This document shows positions 1 to 8,581 of a stretch of 64,000 nt of DNA, piece after piece. The notes under the pieces were generated by a model. The model searched no databases and had not been told where the DNA came from. It worked only from the letters and a program-made list of their open reading frames with translations. Origin of the DNA: DATAGF01 sp963819845 (GTDB taxonomy: Bacteria; Actinomycetota; Thermoleophilia; Miltoncostaeales; Miltoncostaeaceae). Position numbers and translations under genes: made by a program. The stretch's first letter is position 1; each line of letters starts with the position of its first letter. The stretch covers positions 248,001 to 312,000 of the forward strand of contig CAWFXQ010000014.1 in the NCBI GenBank assembly GCA_963819845.1, given 5' to 3'.

Positions 1-22
1 CGGCGTACCCGCCCCCGCCGGG

Positions 23-787
23 GTGGGCGCCGTGAGCGAGCCGGAGCGCCTGGGGCAGGTCCAGGCCTACTACGACCGCCTGGCCCCGCGGCTGGTGGAG
101 GTGGAGGCGCGCAACTGGCACCTCCAGAGCCGCATGGCGCTGGTGCTGGAGACCATCGATCGCCACGCGGCGGCGGGGGGGCGCGTGCTCGACGTCGGCT
201 GCGGCACGGGCTTCCTGCTCGAGCGGCTGGCCGGGAGGGGGTACTCGGGCGTCGGCGTCGACCTGTCGCCCGAGTCGGTGGCCCACGCGTCGCGCCGCCT
301 CGCCGAGATCGGGGTCGCCGACCGGCTGAGCGCCGTCGTCGGCAGCGCCTACGAGCCCCCGGAGGGCCCGTTCGACCTGATCTGCCTCACCGACGTCCTG
401 GAGCACCTCGAGGAGCCGCGCGCCTGCCTCCGCGCTCTGCGCGAGCGGCTGGCGCCCGACGGGCTGCTGGTCGTGTCAACCCCCAACCGGCGCAGCCTGC
501 CGGGGGCCCGGCGCTGGCTGGCCGAGCGCGGCGTCCCGGGCATCCGCCTCAACCTCGCCCCGGTCAACCGCTGGCAGACCTGGGTCAACCTCGAGAGCCA
601 CGCGGCGGCGGCCGGCATGGTGCCGGTCTCGCGCCGGGGCATCTTCTTCCGCCCCGGGGGCCGCATCGGGTCTCAGATCGGGCGGCTCTACCGGTACGGG
701 GCGCCCCGCCGGGCCGAGCTCGCGCTCTCGCGGACCCCCGCCGGGCGGTTCGGCTTCTACATCTGCCTGGGGTTCCGAGGGTTCTAA
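23..787 (+). CDS. Class I SAM-dependent methyltransferase
   Basis: Soluble methyltransferase of about 250 residues. The SAM-binding motif VLDVGCGTGF lies near residues 55-64, followed by the acidic strand end GVDLSP and a post-I segment FDLICLTDVLEHL, the layout of the UbiG/Methyltransf_11/23 group. The C-terminal third (NRWQTWVNLES and the arginine-rich end) resembles methyltransferases of polysaccharide loci, so a sugar or lipid-carrier intermediate is a likely substrate, but this is inference. A GTG at 32 gives a more usual start (MSEPERL) than the GTG at 23. The frame is open to the left edge, so the true start could lie outside the window. Confidence 0.85.
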   Translation: MGAVSEPERLGQVQAYYDRLAPRLVEVEARNWHLQSRMALVLETIDRHAAAGGRVLDVGCGTGFLLERLAGRGYSGVGVDLSPESVAHASRRLAEIGVADRLSAVVGSAYEPPEGPFDLICLTDVLEHLEEPRACLRALRERLAPDGLLVVSTPNRRSLPGARRWLAERGVPGIRLNLAPVNRWQTWVNLESHAAAAGMVPVSRRGIFFRPGGRIGSQIGRLYRYGAPRRAELALSRTPAGRFGFYICLGFRGF

Positions 788-950
788 GAGCCCGCCGAGG
801 AACCAAGGTCGTGCGGATGCCGAGCGAAAACCGAGCCAGTCGGATGGACGCGGCCCACGCCGATGCCCTGTGGGCCTCGGCGTTGACGCGGGCGCCGAAT
901 GGCGACGGTGTGCAGCCGGCAGGCGTGCGGCCGACTTCCTCGGCGGGCTC
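788..950 (+). repeat. Long-range inverted repeat with internal hairpin (possible structured RNA)
   Basis: GAGCCCGCCGAGGAA at 788-802, directly after the methyltransferase stop, is repeated as its exact reverse complement at 936-950. Between the arms, 857-883 folds into a hairpin with a 7-bp stem, one mismatch, a 4-bp stem and a TGT loop. The region lies before the Ig-like membrane protein and may be a leader RNA. I do not recognise any known riboswitch consensus. Confidence 0.5.
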
Positions 951-955
951 GTAGG

Positions 956-2011
956 TTGAGCGGGGACCGGCCGCCCGGCGACGGCCGCGCCCGCCGCGCG
1001 GGCGTGATCGTCGCGATCGTCGCGCTGTTCGCGCTCGCGCTGGGCGTGTTCGTGCTGCCGTTCGCGTTCCCGACGCCGCCGCCGGTGGTGACGCGGTTCA
1101 ACGCGACCCTGCTGTTCAGCCCCGACGGCGACGGCCGCCGCGAGGAGGCGCGGGTCAACGTGCGCCTGAGCCAGGCGGCCGACGTGACCGTTGACATCCA
1201 GGAGGACGGCGAGACCGTGCGGAAGCTGATCGCGTCGCGGCGGTCGCCCCGGGGCTGGGTCCGCGAGACCTGGGACGGCCGTGACGACGCCGGCGTCCGG
1301 GTGTCCGACGGCACCTACGCGATCAAGCTGCGGGCCCGGGCGGGGCGCAAGCAGTTCAACACGACGCGCACGATCGCCGTCGACACCGGCGCCCCCCGCC
1401 CGCAGGAGATGACCGTCGAGTCGGCGACGCTGGGGCGGCCGGGACCGGGCGAGTGCCGGGTCACGTTCGCCTCGCGCGATCCCGGCTCGGTGGTGATCGA
1501 GGCCCTCCGCGCCGGGGAGGACGCCCCGGTGCGTCGGCTCGGCCCGCGCCCGGTGCGCCCCGACCAGCCGGTGCGCTGGCGGTGGGACGGCAGCCGGGAC
1601 GGCGGGGGGTCGGTGCCGCCGGGCCTCTACGACATCCGCGCGTCGCTGTTCGACGCGGCGCGCAACCGGATCGTGCGGGAGCGCACCTGCTGGGTCGGCT
1701 ACGTCGCCGGCGAGCCCGTGCCGGCGGCCGTCGCGCCCCGCGCCCGCGTGGGCGCCGCGCTGCGGCGCACGACCGGGCGGCCGCTGCCGCCGACGGACAC
1801 GGTCACGCTCGCGCTGTACCGGCGCACGGGCGTCCCGGGCGAGAGCCCCGGCGACCCGCTCGGCGCCCAGGTGGGCGGCGGCGCCCGCGGGCCGGCGGGG
1901 CGGGCCCGGGTGCAGGTCCCGGCCGGCATCAACCCCGCCGCCCTGTGGCTGGTGGCCCGCACCGACGACGGCCTCGCCGCGGCCCTGATCCAGCTCCGGG
2001 GGGCGCCGTGA
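956..2011 (+). CDS. Membrane-anchored protein with FlgD/Ig-like repeats
   Basis: From TTG 956 the product is about 351 residues: a basic N-terminus, one hydrophobic helix (VIVAIVALFALALGVFVLPF), then extracytoplasmic beta domains. Two FlgD-type Ig-like units are visible, each with a SPDGDG- or WDGxxDGG-like loop and a YDIR/YAIKL strand. Their link contains VDTGAPRP, typical of bacterial Ig-like segments. It probably acts at the cell surface, perhaps as a scaffold for the polysaccharide machinery encoded downstream. Start choice is uncertain: ATG 899 would place coding sequence inside the inverted repeat, and GTG 1004 would start at the membrane helix. The stop overlaps the next start (GTGA). 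Confidence 0.65.
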   Translation: MSGDRPPGDGRARRAGVIVAIVALFALALGVFVLPFAFPTPPPVVTRFNATLLFSPDGDGRREEARVNVRLSQAADVTVDIQEDGETVRKLIASRRSPRGWVRETWDGRDDAGVRVSDGTYAIKLRARAGRKQFNTTRTIAVDTGAPRPQEMTVESATLGRPGPGECRVTFASRDPGSVVIEALRAGEDAPVRRLGPRPVRPDQPVRWRWDGSRDGGGSVPPGLYDIRASLFDAARNRIVRERTCWVGYVAGEPVPAAVAPRARVGAALRRTTGRPLPPTDTVTLALYRRTGVPGESPGDPLGAQVGGGARGPAGRARVQVPAGINPAALWLVARTDDGLAAALIQLRGAP

Positions 2012-3558
2012 GCGCCGCCGCCCGGGAGGTCGCGGCCGTGGCGGCCGCCGTCGCCGTCGTCATGCTGCTGCTCCCCCTGCCCCGGCTGCGCAGCGAGGCC
2101 CAGCGGGTGGCCGCACTGGCCGTGCTGCTGGCGGCGTGGGGCGTCATGCTCGGCTCGCTGGTCCCCGCCGACGACGCGCGGGACGGCCTCGACCGGCTCG
2201 CGTCCCCGCTGGCGGCGGGGGCGGCGGCCGTCGCGGTGGCCGCCGCCGTCGCCGTCGTCGTCGTCGGCGCGCGCGCGATCCTGGCGCGGCCGACGGTCTG
2301 GTTCGTGCTGCTGGGCATCGCGCTGCCCATCCGCATCCCGGTGGAGTTCGGCAGCCAGGAGGGGAACCTGCTGGTGCCGCTCTACGGGGTGATCCTGCTC
2401 GGGCTGGCCGCGTTCGCCTGGGGCCGGATCCGCGGCCGCATCGACCGCCCCGCGCCCGAGGCGCCCGCCGCGCTCTCAGTCCCGCTCGCCGCGCTGGTCG
2501 CGTTCTTCCTCGTCTCGACGCTCTGGAGCACCGACCCCGAGGAGGCCGCCGTGAAGGCGGTCTTCTTCTACATCCCCTTCACCATCCTGCTGCTCCTGGT
2601 GCTCGCCTGGTGGCCCCGGGGCCGGGCGCTGGCGGCGCTCGCGATCACCACCATCGCCGGCGCGGTCCTGGCGGCGGGCGTCGCCCTGTGGCAGTACGCC
2701 GCGGAGGAGATCTGGTGGAACGAGACCCTCCAGCAGGCCAACGTCTACAGCCGCTTCTTCCGGGTGAACGGGATCTTCTTCGACCCCAACATCCTCGGCC
2801 GCTACCTGGCGATCGGCATCCTCGCCGCCCTGGCGCTGGCGTGGGTGCGCCGCCGGCCGGGCGAGCTTGCCGCGCTCGGCGCGGCCGTGGCGGTCATGGC
2901 GGCGGGGCTCGTGGTGACCTTCTCGCGCTCGAGCGCGCTCATGCTGATGGTGGGGCTGGCGCTGCTCGCGGTGCGCGCGGTGGGGCCGCGGCGGGCGGCG
3001 ATCGGGGGCGCCGCGGTGCTGGTGGTGCTCGGCGGCCTGACGATCGCGTCGAGCGACAACGTCCGGCGCGCCGTCACCGACGCCGACCGGCTCGAGCGCG
3101 TCAGCGAGGGGCGCTTCGACCTGATGAGGGGGGGCCTGGAGATCTGGCGCGAGGAGCCGGTCGCCGGGGTCGGCCTGGGCGCGTTCGAGACCCGCTTCGA
3201 GGACACCCTGACGCCGCTCGAGCAGCGGCGGGTGCGCGTGGTGATCTCCCACAACGCGCCGGTGACCGTCCTGAGCGAGACGGGGCTGATCGGCGCCGCC
3301 CTCTTCCTCGCCCTGATCGCCGGAGCGGGATGGGCGGCCGTGCGGGGCTCCCGCGACGAGGGCGACGCCGGCTGGGCCCGCTGGACGCTGGGCGCGATGC
3401 TGGCCGGGATACTCGTCCACAGCCTGCTCTACGCGGCGCTGTTCGAGGATCCGTTCACCTGGGTGATCGCGGGGGCCGCCGTCGCGCTGGCCGGGACGCG
3501 GCCGGTCGCGGTCGCGGCGCCGCAACCGGTGCGGCCGGAGCCCGTCCCGGTCCCGTGA
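2008..3558 (+). CDS. O-antigen ligase/polymerase family membrane protein (Wzy_C)
   Basis: About 516 residues with roughly a dozen hydrophobic segments and a large extracytoplasmic loop near residues 330-420. That loop has the Wzy_C-type pattern of arginines and glycines (RFDLMRGGLEIWREEPVAGVGLG, then HNAPVTVLSETGLIG). Proteins of this family polymerise undecaprenyl-linked repeat units or ligate glycans at the outer face of the membrane. The start is GTG 2008, overlapping the previous stop; upstream in-frame sequence is antisense-like and lacks membrane character. Polymerase versus ligase cannot be decided from sequence. Confidence 0.85.
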   Translation: MSAAAREVAAVAAAVAVVMLLLPLPRLRSEAQRVAALAVLLAAWGVMLGSLVPADDARDGLDRLASPLAAGAAAVAVAAAVAVVVVGARAILARPTVWFVLLGIALPIRIPVEFGSQEGNLLVPLYGVILLGLAAFAWGRIRGRIDRPAPEAPAALSVPLAALVAFFLVSTLWSTDPEEAAVKAVFFYIPFTILLLLVLAWWPRGRALAALAITTIAGAVLAAGVALWQYAAEEIWWNETLQQANVYSRFFRVNGIFFDPNILGRYLAIGILAALALAWVRRRPGELAALGAAVAVMAAGLVVTFSRSSALMLMVGLALLAVRAVGPRRAAIGGAAVLVVLGGLTIASSDNVRRAVTDADRLERVSEGRFDLMRGGLEIWREEPVAGVGLGAFETRFEDTLTPLEQRRVRVVISHNAPVTVLSETGLIGAALFLALIAGAGWAAVRGSRDEGDAGWARWTLGAMLAGILVHSLLYAALFEDPFTWVIAGAAVALAGTRPVAVAAPQPVRPEPVPVP

Positions 3559-4652
3559 GCCGCACCGAGGGCGGGCAGCCGCGGGTCCTGTGCGTCAGCA
3601 ACATGTGGCCGGGCCCGCGCGACCCCGACTACGGGGCGTTCGTGGCCGACATGTGCGAGGCGCTGCGCGCGCGCGGGCTGCGGGTGGAGGCCGTCGCCAT
3701 CGACGCGCGCGCCTCGGGCCCGCTGCGCACTCCCGCCAAGTACGCGCGCCTGGCCGCGCGCGCGGCCGCGGCGGCGCGCCGCGCCGACGTCGTCTACGCC
3801 CACTTCCTCTTCCCGACCGGGGCGATCGCGTCCGAGGCGTCCCGGGCGGCGCGGGTGCCCTACGTCGTCACCGCGCACGGCCAGGACGTGCGCAACCTCG
3901 ACCGCCGGTCGGCCCGGCGGGGGACGGCGGCGGCCCTGCGGCGGGCGAGCGCCGCCATCGCCGTCAGCGACTACCTGGCCGACCAGCTGCGGGCGGCGGG
4001 GATCCCGCTCCCGCCGCTGCACGTCGTGAACATGGGCGTCGACACGGCCCGCTTCGCCCCCCGCGACCGCGGGGCGGCGCGCGCGCTGCTGGGGCTGCCG
4101 CCGGACGGCCCGCTGATCGCCGCGGTCGGCGGCCTGACCGAGCGCAAGAACCCCCTCACCCTGCTCCAGGCGTTCGCGCGCCTCCGCGGGCGCCGCCCCG
4201 GCGCGCGCCTCGCCCTGGTGGGGGACGGGCCCCTGGCGGGGGCGGTCGACGCGGGCGCGCGGCGCCTGGGCCTCGGGGAGGCGCTCGTCCGGCCGGGGGC
4301 CGTCCCGCACGCCCAGGTGGCCGACTGGGTGGCGGCGAGCGACGCCGTCGCCCTGGTCAGCCGCGTCGAGCCCCTGGGGATCGCCGCGCTCGAGGCCCTC
4401 GCCGCCGGGCGGCCGGTCGTTGCGACGCGGGTCGGGGGCGCCCGCGAGGTCGTCCCCGACGGCGGGGCGGGGCGGATCGTGGACCCGCTCGACCCGGCGG
4501 CGATCGCCGATGCCCTGGGATCGCTGCTCGACGCGCCGCCCGAGCCGGAGGCGTGCCGGCGGGCGGCCGCGCCGCACTCGCTCGAGCGCCAGTCGGAGCG
4601 GGTCGCCGCCATCCTCCGCGCCGCCGCCTCGGAGGGGCGCCCCGCCGCCTGA
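3555..4652 (+). CDS. Glycosyltransferase family 4
   Basis: About 365 residues with the GT-B fold. The N-terminal acceptor domain has VLCVSNMWP near residue 12 and YGAFVADMCEALRARG. A C-terminal Glycos_transf_1 domain carries AVGGLTERKNP and the nucleotide-sugar motif EPLGIAALEALAAGRPVVA, with the paired glutamates of retaining GT4 enzymes. It should transfer a sugar from a nucleotide donor to a lipid-linked acceptor at the cytoplasmic face. Start GTG 3555 overlaps the preceding stop (GTGA). Donor and acceptor are unknown. Confidence 0.85.
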   Translation: MSRTEGGQPRVLCVSNMWPGPRDPDYGAFVADMCEALRARGLRVEAVAIDARASGPLRTPAKYARLAARAAAAARRADVVYAHFLFPTGAIASEASRAARVPYVVTAHGQDVRNLDRRSARRGTAAALRRASAAIAVSDYLADQLRAAGIPLPPLHVVNMGVDTARFAPRDRGAARALLGLPPDGPLIAAVGGLTERKNPLTLLQAFARLRGRRPGARLALVGDGPLAGAVDAGARRLGLGEALVRPGAVPHAQVADWVAASDAVALVSRVEPLGIAALEALAAGRPVVATRVGGAREVVPDGGAGRIVDPLDPAAIADALGSLLDAPPEPEACRRAAAPHSLERQSERVAAILRAAASEGRPAA

Positions 4653-4659
4653 CGCGCGC

Positions 4660-4665
4660 TACGCT
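4660..4665 (+). promoter_or_regulatory. Putative -10 box TACGCT, leaderless type
   Basis: TACGCT lies 9 nt before the ATG at 4675, in the only short gap (22 nt) between the preceding glycosyltransferase and the second Wzy-like gene. The spacing fits transcription starting at or next to the start codon. No -35 element is evident. Confidence 0.45.
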
Positions 4666-4674
4666 GCGCGGTCG

Positions 4675-6219
4675 ATGACGACGGACGCCCCCGCCCGGCC
4701 GGCGGCTGCGCGACCGAGCCCGTCCCCGAGCCCGGCGGCGATCGCGGTTGCGATCGGCGCCGTCGCCGCGGGCGCGGTCGCCGTCTGGCAGCCCCTGGCC
4801 GGACTCGCCCTCGCCGTGGTGCTGCTGATCGCGACCCTGCTGCGCAACGTCCCGGTGGCCCGGCTCGCGCCGGTCCTGGTGGTGCTGACGGCCGCAGCCG
4901 CGATCGCGGGGCCCAACCTCGCCGCGCCCCCCGCGCCGTGGCTGTTCCTCTTCCGCATCCTGATCGTGCTGCTGGGGCTGGGGCTCGTGGGCTACCTGCT
5001 GATGGACGGCCGCCTGGCCCTGCCGGCCGGCCTGCCCCGGCCCGCCGGCCTGCTGGCGGTGTGGCTGGGGTGGACCGCGCTCTCGATCGGGTGGGCCGAC
5101 GACACCGTCGCGGCCCTGCGATGGACGCTCTTCCTGGCGATGCTGGGCGGGCTGGCGGTCGCCGTCGCCCTGCTCTGCCGGAGCCCGCGCCGCGCCCGGA
5201 TCCTGCTCTGGACGCTGCTCGGCGTGTTCGTCCTGGCCTGCCTGGTGGCCGTGGCCGAGGTCGTGACCGGCCTGCACCTGCCCACCTTCCGCCAGGGGCG
5301 CGAGGGGCGCGTCGGCCTCATCGGCGTCGGCTCATTGTTCGGCAACCAGAACAACTTCGCGACCTTCCTCAGCCTCAGCCTGCCCTACTTCGCCGCCCTG
5401 CCGATCGTGTTCCGGGACGCCCGGCTGAGGATGCTGGGGTTCGCGGGCGGCGCCGTCTGCCTGCTCTTCATCCTCGCCACCGGCAGCAAGTCGGGGCTGA
5501 TCGCCGCGGCGCTGGTGATCATCGCCCTGCTGGTGCTGGTGGGCAGCGACCGGCGCGCCCGGGGGCGGCTGATCGTGGCGGGCGCCGTCGCGGGGCTGGC
5601 CGTGCTGCTGGTGGTGCCGGCCGTGCTCGGGGGCGGGCCGGTGCAGCTCGACGAGCGCACGGTCACCAAGTTCGACTTCGGGCTGCTGGCCGACCAGCTC
5701 GACAGCCAGCAGGGGTCGGGAGGGGTGCGGTCGTCGCTCCTCGCCGACGGGCTGGGGCTGGTCGCCGAGACGGACGGCCTCGGGGTGGGGGCGGGCAACG
5801 CCGAGACCGAGGTCCGCGGCCTGGAGAACTTCCCCGGCGTCGCCAACCTCCACAACTGGTGGCTCGAGGTGCTGGTGAACGGCGGCATCGTGGGGCTGGC
5901 GCTCTACCTGCTCTTCTACCTCACGCTGCTCCGCGGCCAGGTGCGCGCCGCCCGCCGCGCGGCCGACCCCTTCGTGCGCTACATGGCCCTCGCCGGGGCG
6001 CTGGCGCTGATCGGGTGGATCGTCGGCAGCATCGGGCCGTCCACCGCCATCCACTACGCCCCGATGTGGATCGTGTTCGGCCTGAGCATGGGCGCGCTGG
6101 TGCTGTGGCGCCAGACGCGCGAGCGGGAGACTCAGCCGGCACCGATAACAAGCGGCATGGATGCCGCGGTAGGCCCCCCAGGAGCCGCTTCGGGGCCGGC
6201 GTATGGGAGTCCCGGGTGA
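4675..6219 (+). CDS. Second O-antigen ligase/polymerase family membrane protein
   Basis: About 514 residues, mostly transmembrane, with a short Ala/Pro-rich cytoplasmic N-terminus. The Wzy_C region includes GNQNNFATFLSLSLPYFAAL, then GVGAGNAE and LHNWWLEVLVNGGIVGLALY, a His/Asn-Trp-x-Glu pattern common in O-antigen ligase-like proteins. Start ATG 4675 is supported by the promoter-like TACGCT just upstream and by the onset of hydrophobic sequence. Having two distinct Wzy-like proteins in one locus suggests one polymerises and one ligates, or that two glycans are made. Confidence 0.85.
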   Translation: MTTDAPARPAAARPSPSPSPAAIAVAIGAVAAGAVAVWQPLAGLALAVVLLIATLLRNVPVARLAPVLVVLTAAAAIAGPNLAAPPAPWLFLFRILIVLLGLGLVGYLLMDGRLALPAGLPRPAGLLAVWLGWTALSIGWADDTVAALRWTLFLAMLGGLAVAVALLCRSPRRARILLWTLLGVFVLACLVAVAEVVTGLHLPTFRQGREGRVGLIGVGSLFGNQNNFATFLSLSLPYFAALPIVFRDARLRMLGFAGGAVCLLFILATGSKSGLIAAALVIIALLVLVGSDRRARGRLIVAGAVAGLAVLLVVPAVLGGGPVQLDERTVTKFDFGLLADQLDSQQGSGGVRSSLLADGLGLVAETDGLGVGAGNAETEVRGLENFPGVANLHNWWLEVLVNGGIVGLALYLLFYLTLLRGQVRAARRAADPFVRYMALAGALALIGWIVGSIGPSTAIHYAPMWIVFGLSMGALVLWRQTRERETQPAPITSGMDAAVGPPGAASGPAYGSPG

Positions 6220-7418
6220 GGGTGCTGATGCTCAGCCACATGTACCCGAGCGCGGTCAACCCGACCGCCGGGATCTTCGTGCACGAGCAGGCGCGGGCGC
6301 TGGCGGCCCTGGGCCACGACGTGCGCGTGGTGTCGCCCAAGGGCTGGGCGCCGCCGCTGCTGCCGCGCTGGCGCGCCTACCGCGACGTCCCGGGGGTCAA
6401 CGCGGTGGAGGGCGTGCCGGTGCTGTACCCGCGGATGGTGTCCCTGCCCGGCGCGCGCCTGGGCCACCGCAACGCCGACGCGATGCTGTGGGCGATCGGC
6501 GGGCCCCTGCGGCGGGTGCGGACGCGCTGGCCGTTCGACGTGATCCACGCCCACATGCTGGTGCCCGACGGCTGGGCGGCGGCCTGCCTGGGGGCGGAGA
6601 TGGAGGTGCCCGTCGTCGCCACCGCGCACCGGGCCGACGTGCTCGACGTGCCCGCCCGGGGGCCGCGCAGCCGCGACCGGGTGGCGTCGGCCGTGGAGGC
6701 CATCGACCAGGTCTGCGCGGTCAGCGCGGCCATCGGCGAGGCGGCTGAGGCGCTGGCGCGGCCCCGCCGCCCGGTGGAGGTGGTGCCCAACGGCGCCGAC
6801 GCCCGCGTCTTCGCGCCGCGCCCGGCCTCCGAGGCCCGCGCGCGGCTCGGCCTGCCCGACGACGGGCCGATCGTGAGCTACGTGGGCAAGCTGGTGCCGC
6901 GCAAGGGCGTCAACACGCTGGTCGAGGCCATGGGCCTGCTGGCGCGCCGCGAGGCCGGCGCGCCGCTGCTGGTGGCCGCCGGGATCGGCGAGGAGCGGCC
7001 CGCCCTCGAGCGCCGGGCCGCCGAGCTCGGCGTGGCCGACCGGGTGCGCTTCGTGGGCAAGGTGCCCCACGACGAGGTGGGCTGGTGGATGGCCGCGGGC
7101 GACCTCTTCGTGCTGCCGTCGCTCAGCGAGGGGCTGCCGACGGTGATCTGCGAGGCCATGAACGTCGGGCGCGCCGTCGTGGCGACGGCTGTGGACGGGA
7201 CCCCCGAGATCGTGCGCGACGGGGACACCGGCCTGCTGGTGCCGCCGGCGGACGCCGCCGCGCTGGCGGCCGCCCTCGGGCGGGTGCTCGACGAGCCCGG
7301 CCTCGCCGCCCGGATGGGCGAGGAGGCGCTGCGCATCGGCCGGGCCCGGTACACCTGGGAGGCCAACGCGCGCCGCATGAGCGAGATCTACGCGTCGCTG
7401 GAGCGCCCGGCCGCGTGA
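6216..7418 (+). CDS. Glycosyltransferase family 4
   Basis: About 400 residues, GT-B fold. The N-terminal domain starts MRVLMLSHMYPSAVNPTAG and contains PFDVIHAHMLVPDGWAA and TAHRADVLD. The C-terminal domain shows VSYVGKLVPRKGVNTLVEA and the donor motif SEGLPTVICEAMNVGRAVVAT. It is closest in feel to family-4 mannosyl/glucosyltransferases, but the specificity is not readable. GTG 6216 overlaps the stop of the upstream membrane protein by four bases, so translation is probably coupled. Confidence 0.87.
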   Translation: MRVLMLSHMYPSAVNPTAGIFVHEQARALAALGHDVRVVSPKGWAPPLLPRWRAYRDVPGVNAVEGVPVLYPRMVSLPGARLGHRNADAMLWAIGGPLRRVRTRWPFDVIHAHMLVPDGWAAACLGAEMEVPVVATAHRADVLDVPARGPRSRDRVASAVEAIDQVCAVSAAIGEAAEALARPRRPVEVVPNGADARVFAPRPASEARARLGLPDDGPIVSYVGKLVPRKGVNTLVEAMGLLARREAGAPLLVAAGIGEERPALERRAAELGVADRVRFVGKVPHDEVGWWMAAGDLFVLPSLSEGLPTVICEAMNVGRAVVATAVDGTPEIVRDGDTGLLVPPADAAALAAALGRVLDEPGLAARMGEEALRIGRARYTWEANARRMSEIYASLERPAA

Positions 7419-8581
7419 CCGGGCCGCCCCCCGCGGTCGTCCTGCAGGCGTCCGGCCCCAACGCCCTCGCCATCATCCGCGGCCTCGGCCGCGCCGGCGT
7501 GCCCGTGATCGCCTGCGACCACGACCCGTGCGCCGTGGGGCTGGCCTCGCGCCACGCCCGCCCGGCGATCGTCGCGAGCCCCCTTGACGAGCCCGGGCGG
7601 TTCGTCAACGACCTGCTGGAGCTGGGCCGCGGGCCGGCGCGCGGCGGCGTGCTGTTCCCCACCCACGACGAGGCGATCGCGGCCCTCGGCCCGCGCCAGG
7701 CCGAGGTGGAGGCGCTGTTCCGCCGCCCCTGGACGCCCTGGCCGGCCGTGGACGCGATCATGGACAAGGAGCACCAGCACGCCGTCGCGCGGGCGGCCGG
7801 GTTCCCCGTGCCGGCGACGGTGACGCCGCGCGACGAGGGCGACCTGGAGGCCGTCGCGCGCGAGCTGCGCTTCCCCGTCGTGCTCAAGCCCCGCAACGCC
7901 CCCGCGTTCCGCCACGAGGTCGGCGCCCAGCTCCTGCGGGCCGCCGACCCGGAGGGGCTGCGGCGCGCCTGGGAGCGCGCGGCGCCCTACGCGCCCCAGG
8001 TGTGCGAGGTGATCCCCGGCGACGACTCGCGCCTGTGGACCTACGGCAGCTACCGCGACGCGTCGGGGCGGGCCCTGGCCGCCTTCACGGGCCACAAGCT
8101 GCGCCAGTGGCCGCCCGGGTTCGGCTCGGCCCGCGCGGCGGAGTCGCGCTGGGACCCCGACCTCGCGGCCCGCTGCGACGCGCTGCTGGACGCGCTCGGC
8201 TACCACGGCCTCTCCCAGGTCGAGGTGAAGCGCGACCCCCGCGACGGCCGCGACCACCTGATCGAGGTCAACGCGCGCGCCTGGCTGTGGATCGGCCTGG
8301 CGACGACCTGCGGCGTCAACCTGCCGCTCGCCTGCTGGATGGACGCCGTCGGCCGCCGCCGCCTCTGGCCGCCGGGCCACCGCGACGGGCGGCGCTGGGT
8401 GCTGCTGGGCAAGCACCTGGTCGGCAGCGCCCGCGAGATCCGGCGCGGGCAGTGGTCGGCCGGGCCGTTCCTGCGATCGCTGCGGCCCCCGGTCGAGGAC
8501 GGCGTGGTCAACCCGCGCGACCCGCGCCCGGCCCTGGCCCTCTACGAGAGGCACGCGCGGCGCATGGTGGGCCGTGGCTGA
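7415..8581 (+). CDS. ATP-grasp ligase
   Basis: About 388 residues. An N-terminal Rossmann-like pre-ATP-grasp domain (LQASGPNALAIIRGLGRAGV) is followed by an ATP-grasp core with FPVVLKPRNAPAF and the metal-binding LIEVNARAWLWIG. The family joins a carboxylate to an amine or thiol through an acylphosphate, as in D-aspartate ligase-type proteins. In a polysaccharide locus it may attach an amino acid to a sugar acid or make a modified precursor; this is inference. Start GTG 7415 forms a GTGA overlap with the previous gene. Confidence 0.8.
   Translation: MTGPPPAVVLQASGPNALAIIRGLGRAGVPVIACDHDPCAVGLASRHARPAIVASPLDEPGRFVNDLLELGRGPARGGVLFPTHDEAIAALGPRQAEVEALFRRPWTPWPAVDAIMDKEHQHAVARAAGFPVPATVTPRDEGDLEAVARELRFPVVLKPRNAPAFRHEVGAQLLRAADPEGLRRAWERAAPYAPQVCEVIPGDDSRLWTYGSYRDASGRALAAFTGHKLRQWPPGFGSARAAESRWDPDLAARCDALLDALGYHGLSQVEVKRDPRDGRDHLIEVNARAWLWIGLATTCGVNLPLACWMDAVGRRRLWPPGHRDGRRWVLLGKHLVGSAREIRRGQWSAGPFLRSLRPPVEDGVVNPRDPRPALALYERHARRMVGRG

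Noticed and set aside
788..950. Cobalamin, c-di-AMP, SAM or TPP riboswitch
   Set aside because: None of the consensus cores of these classes could be found in the region, although the fold itself remains interesting.
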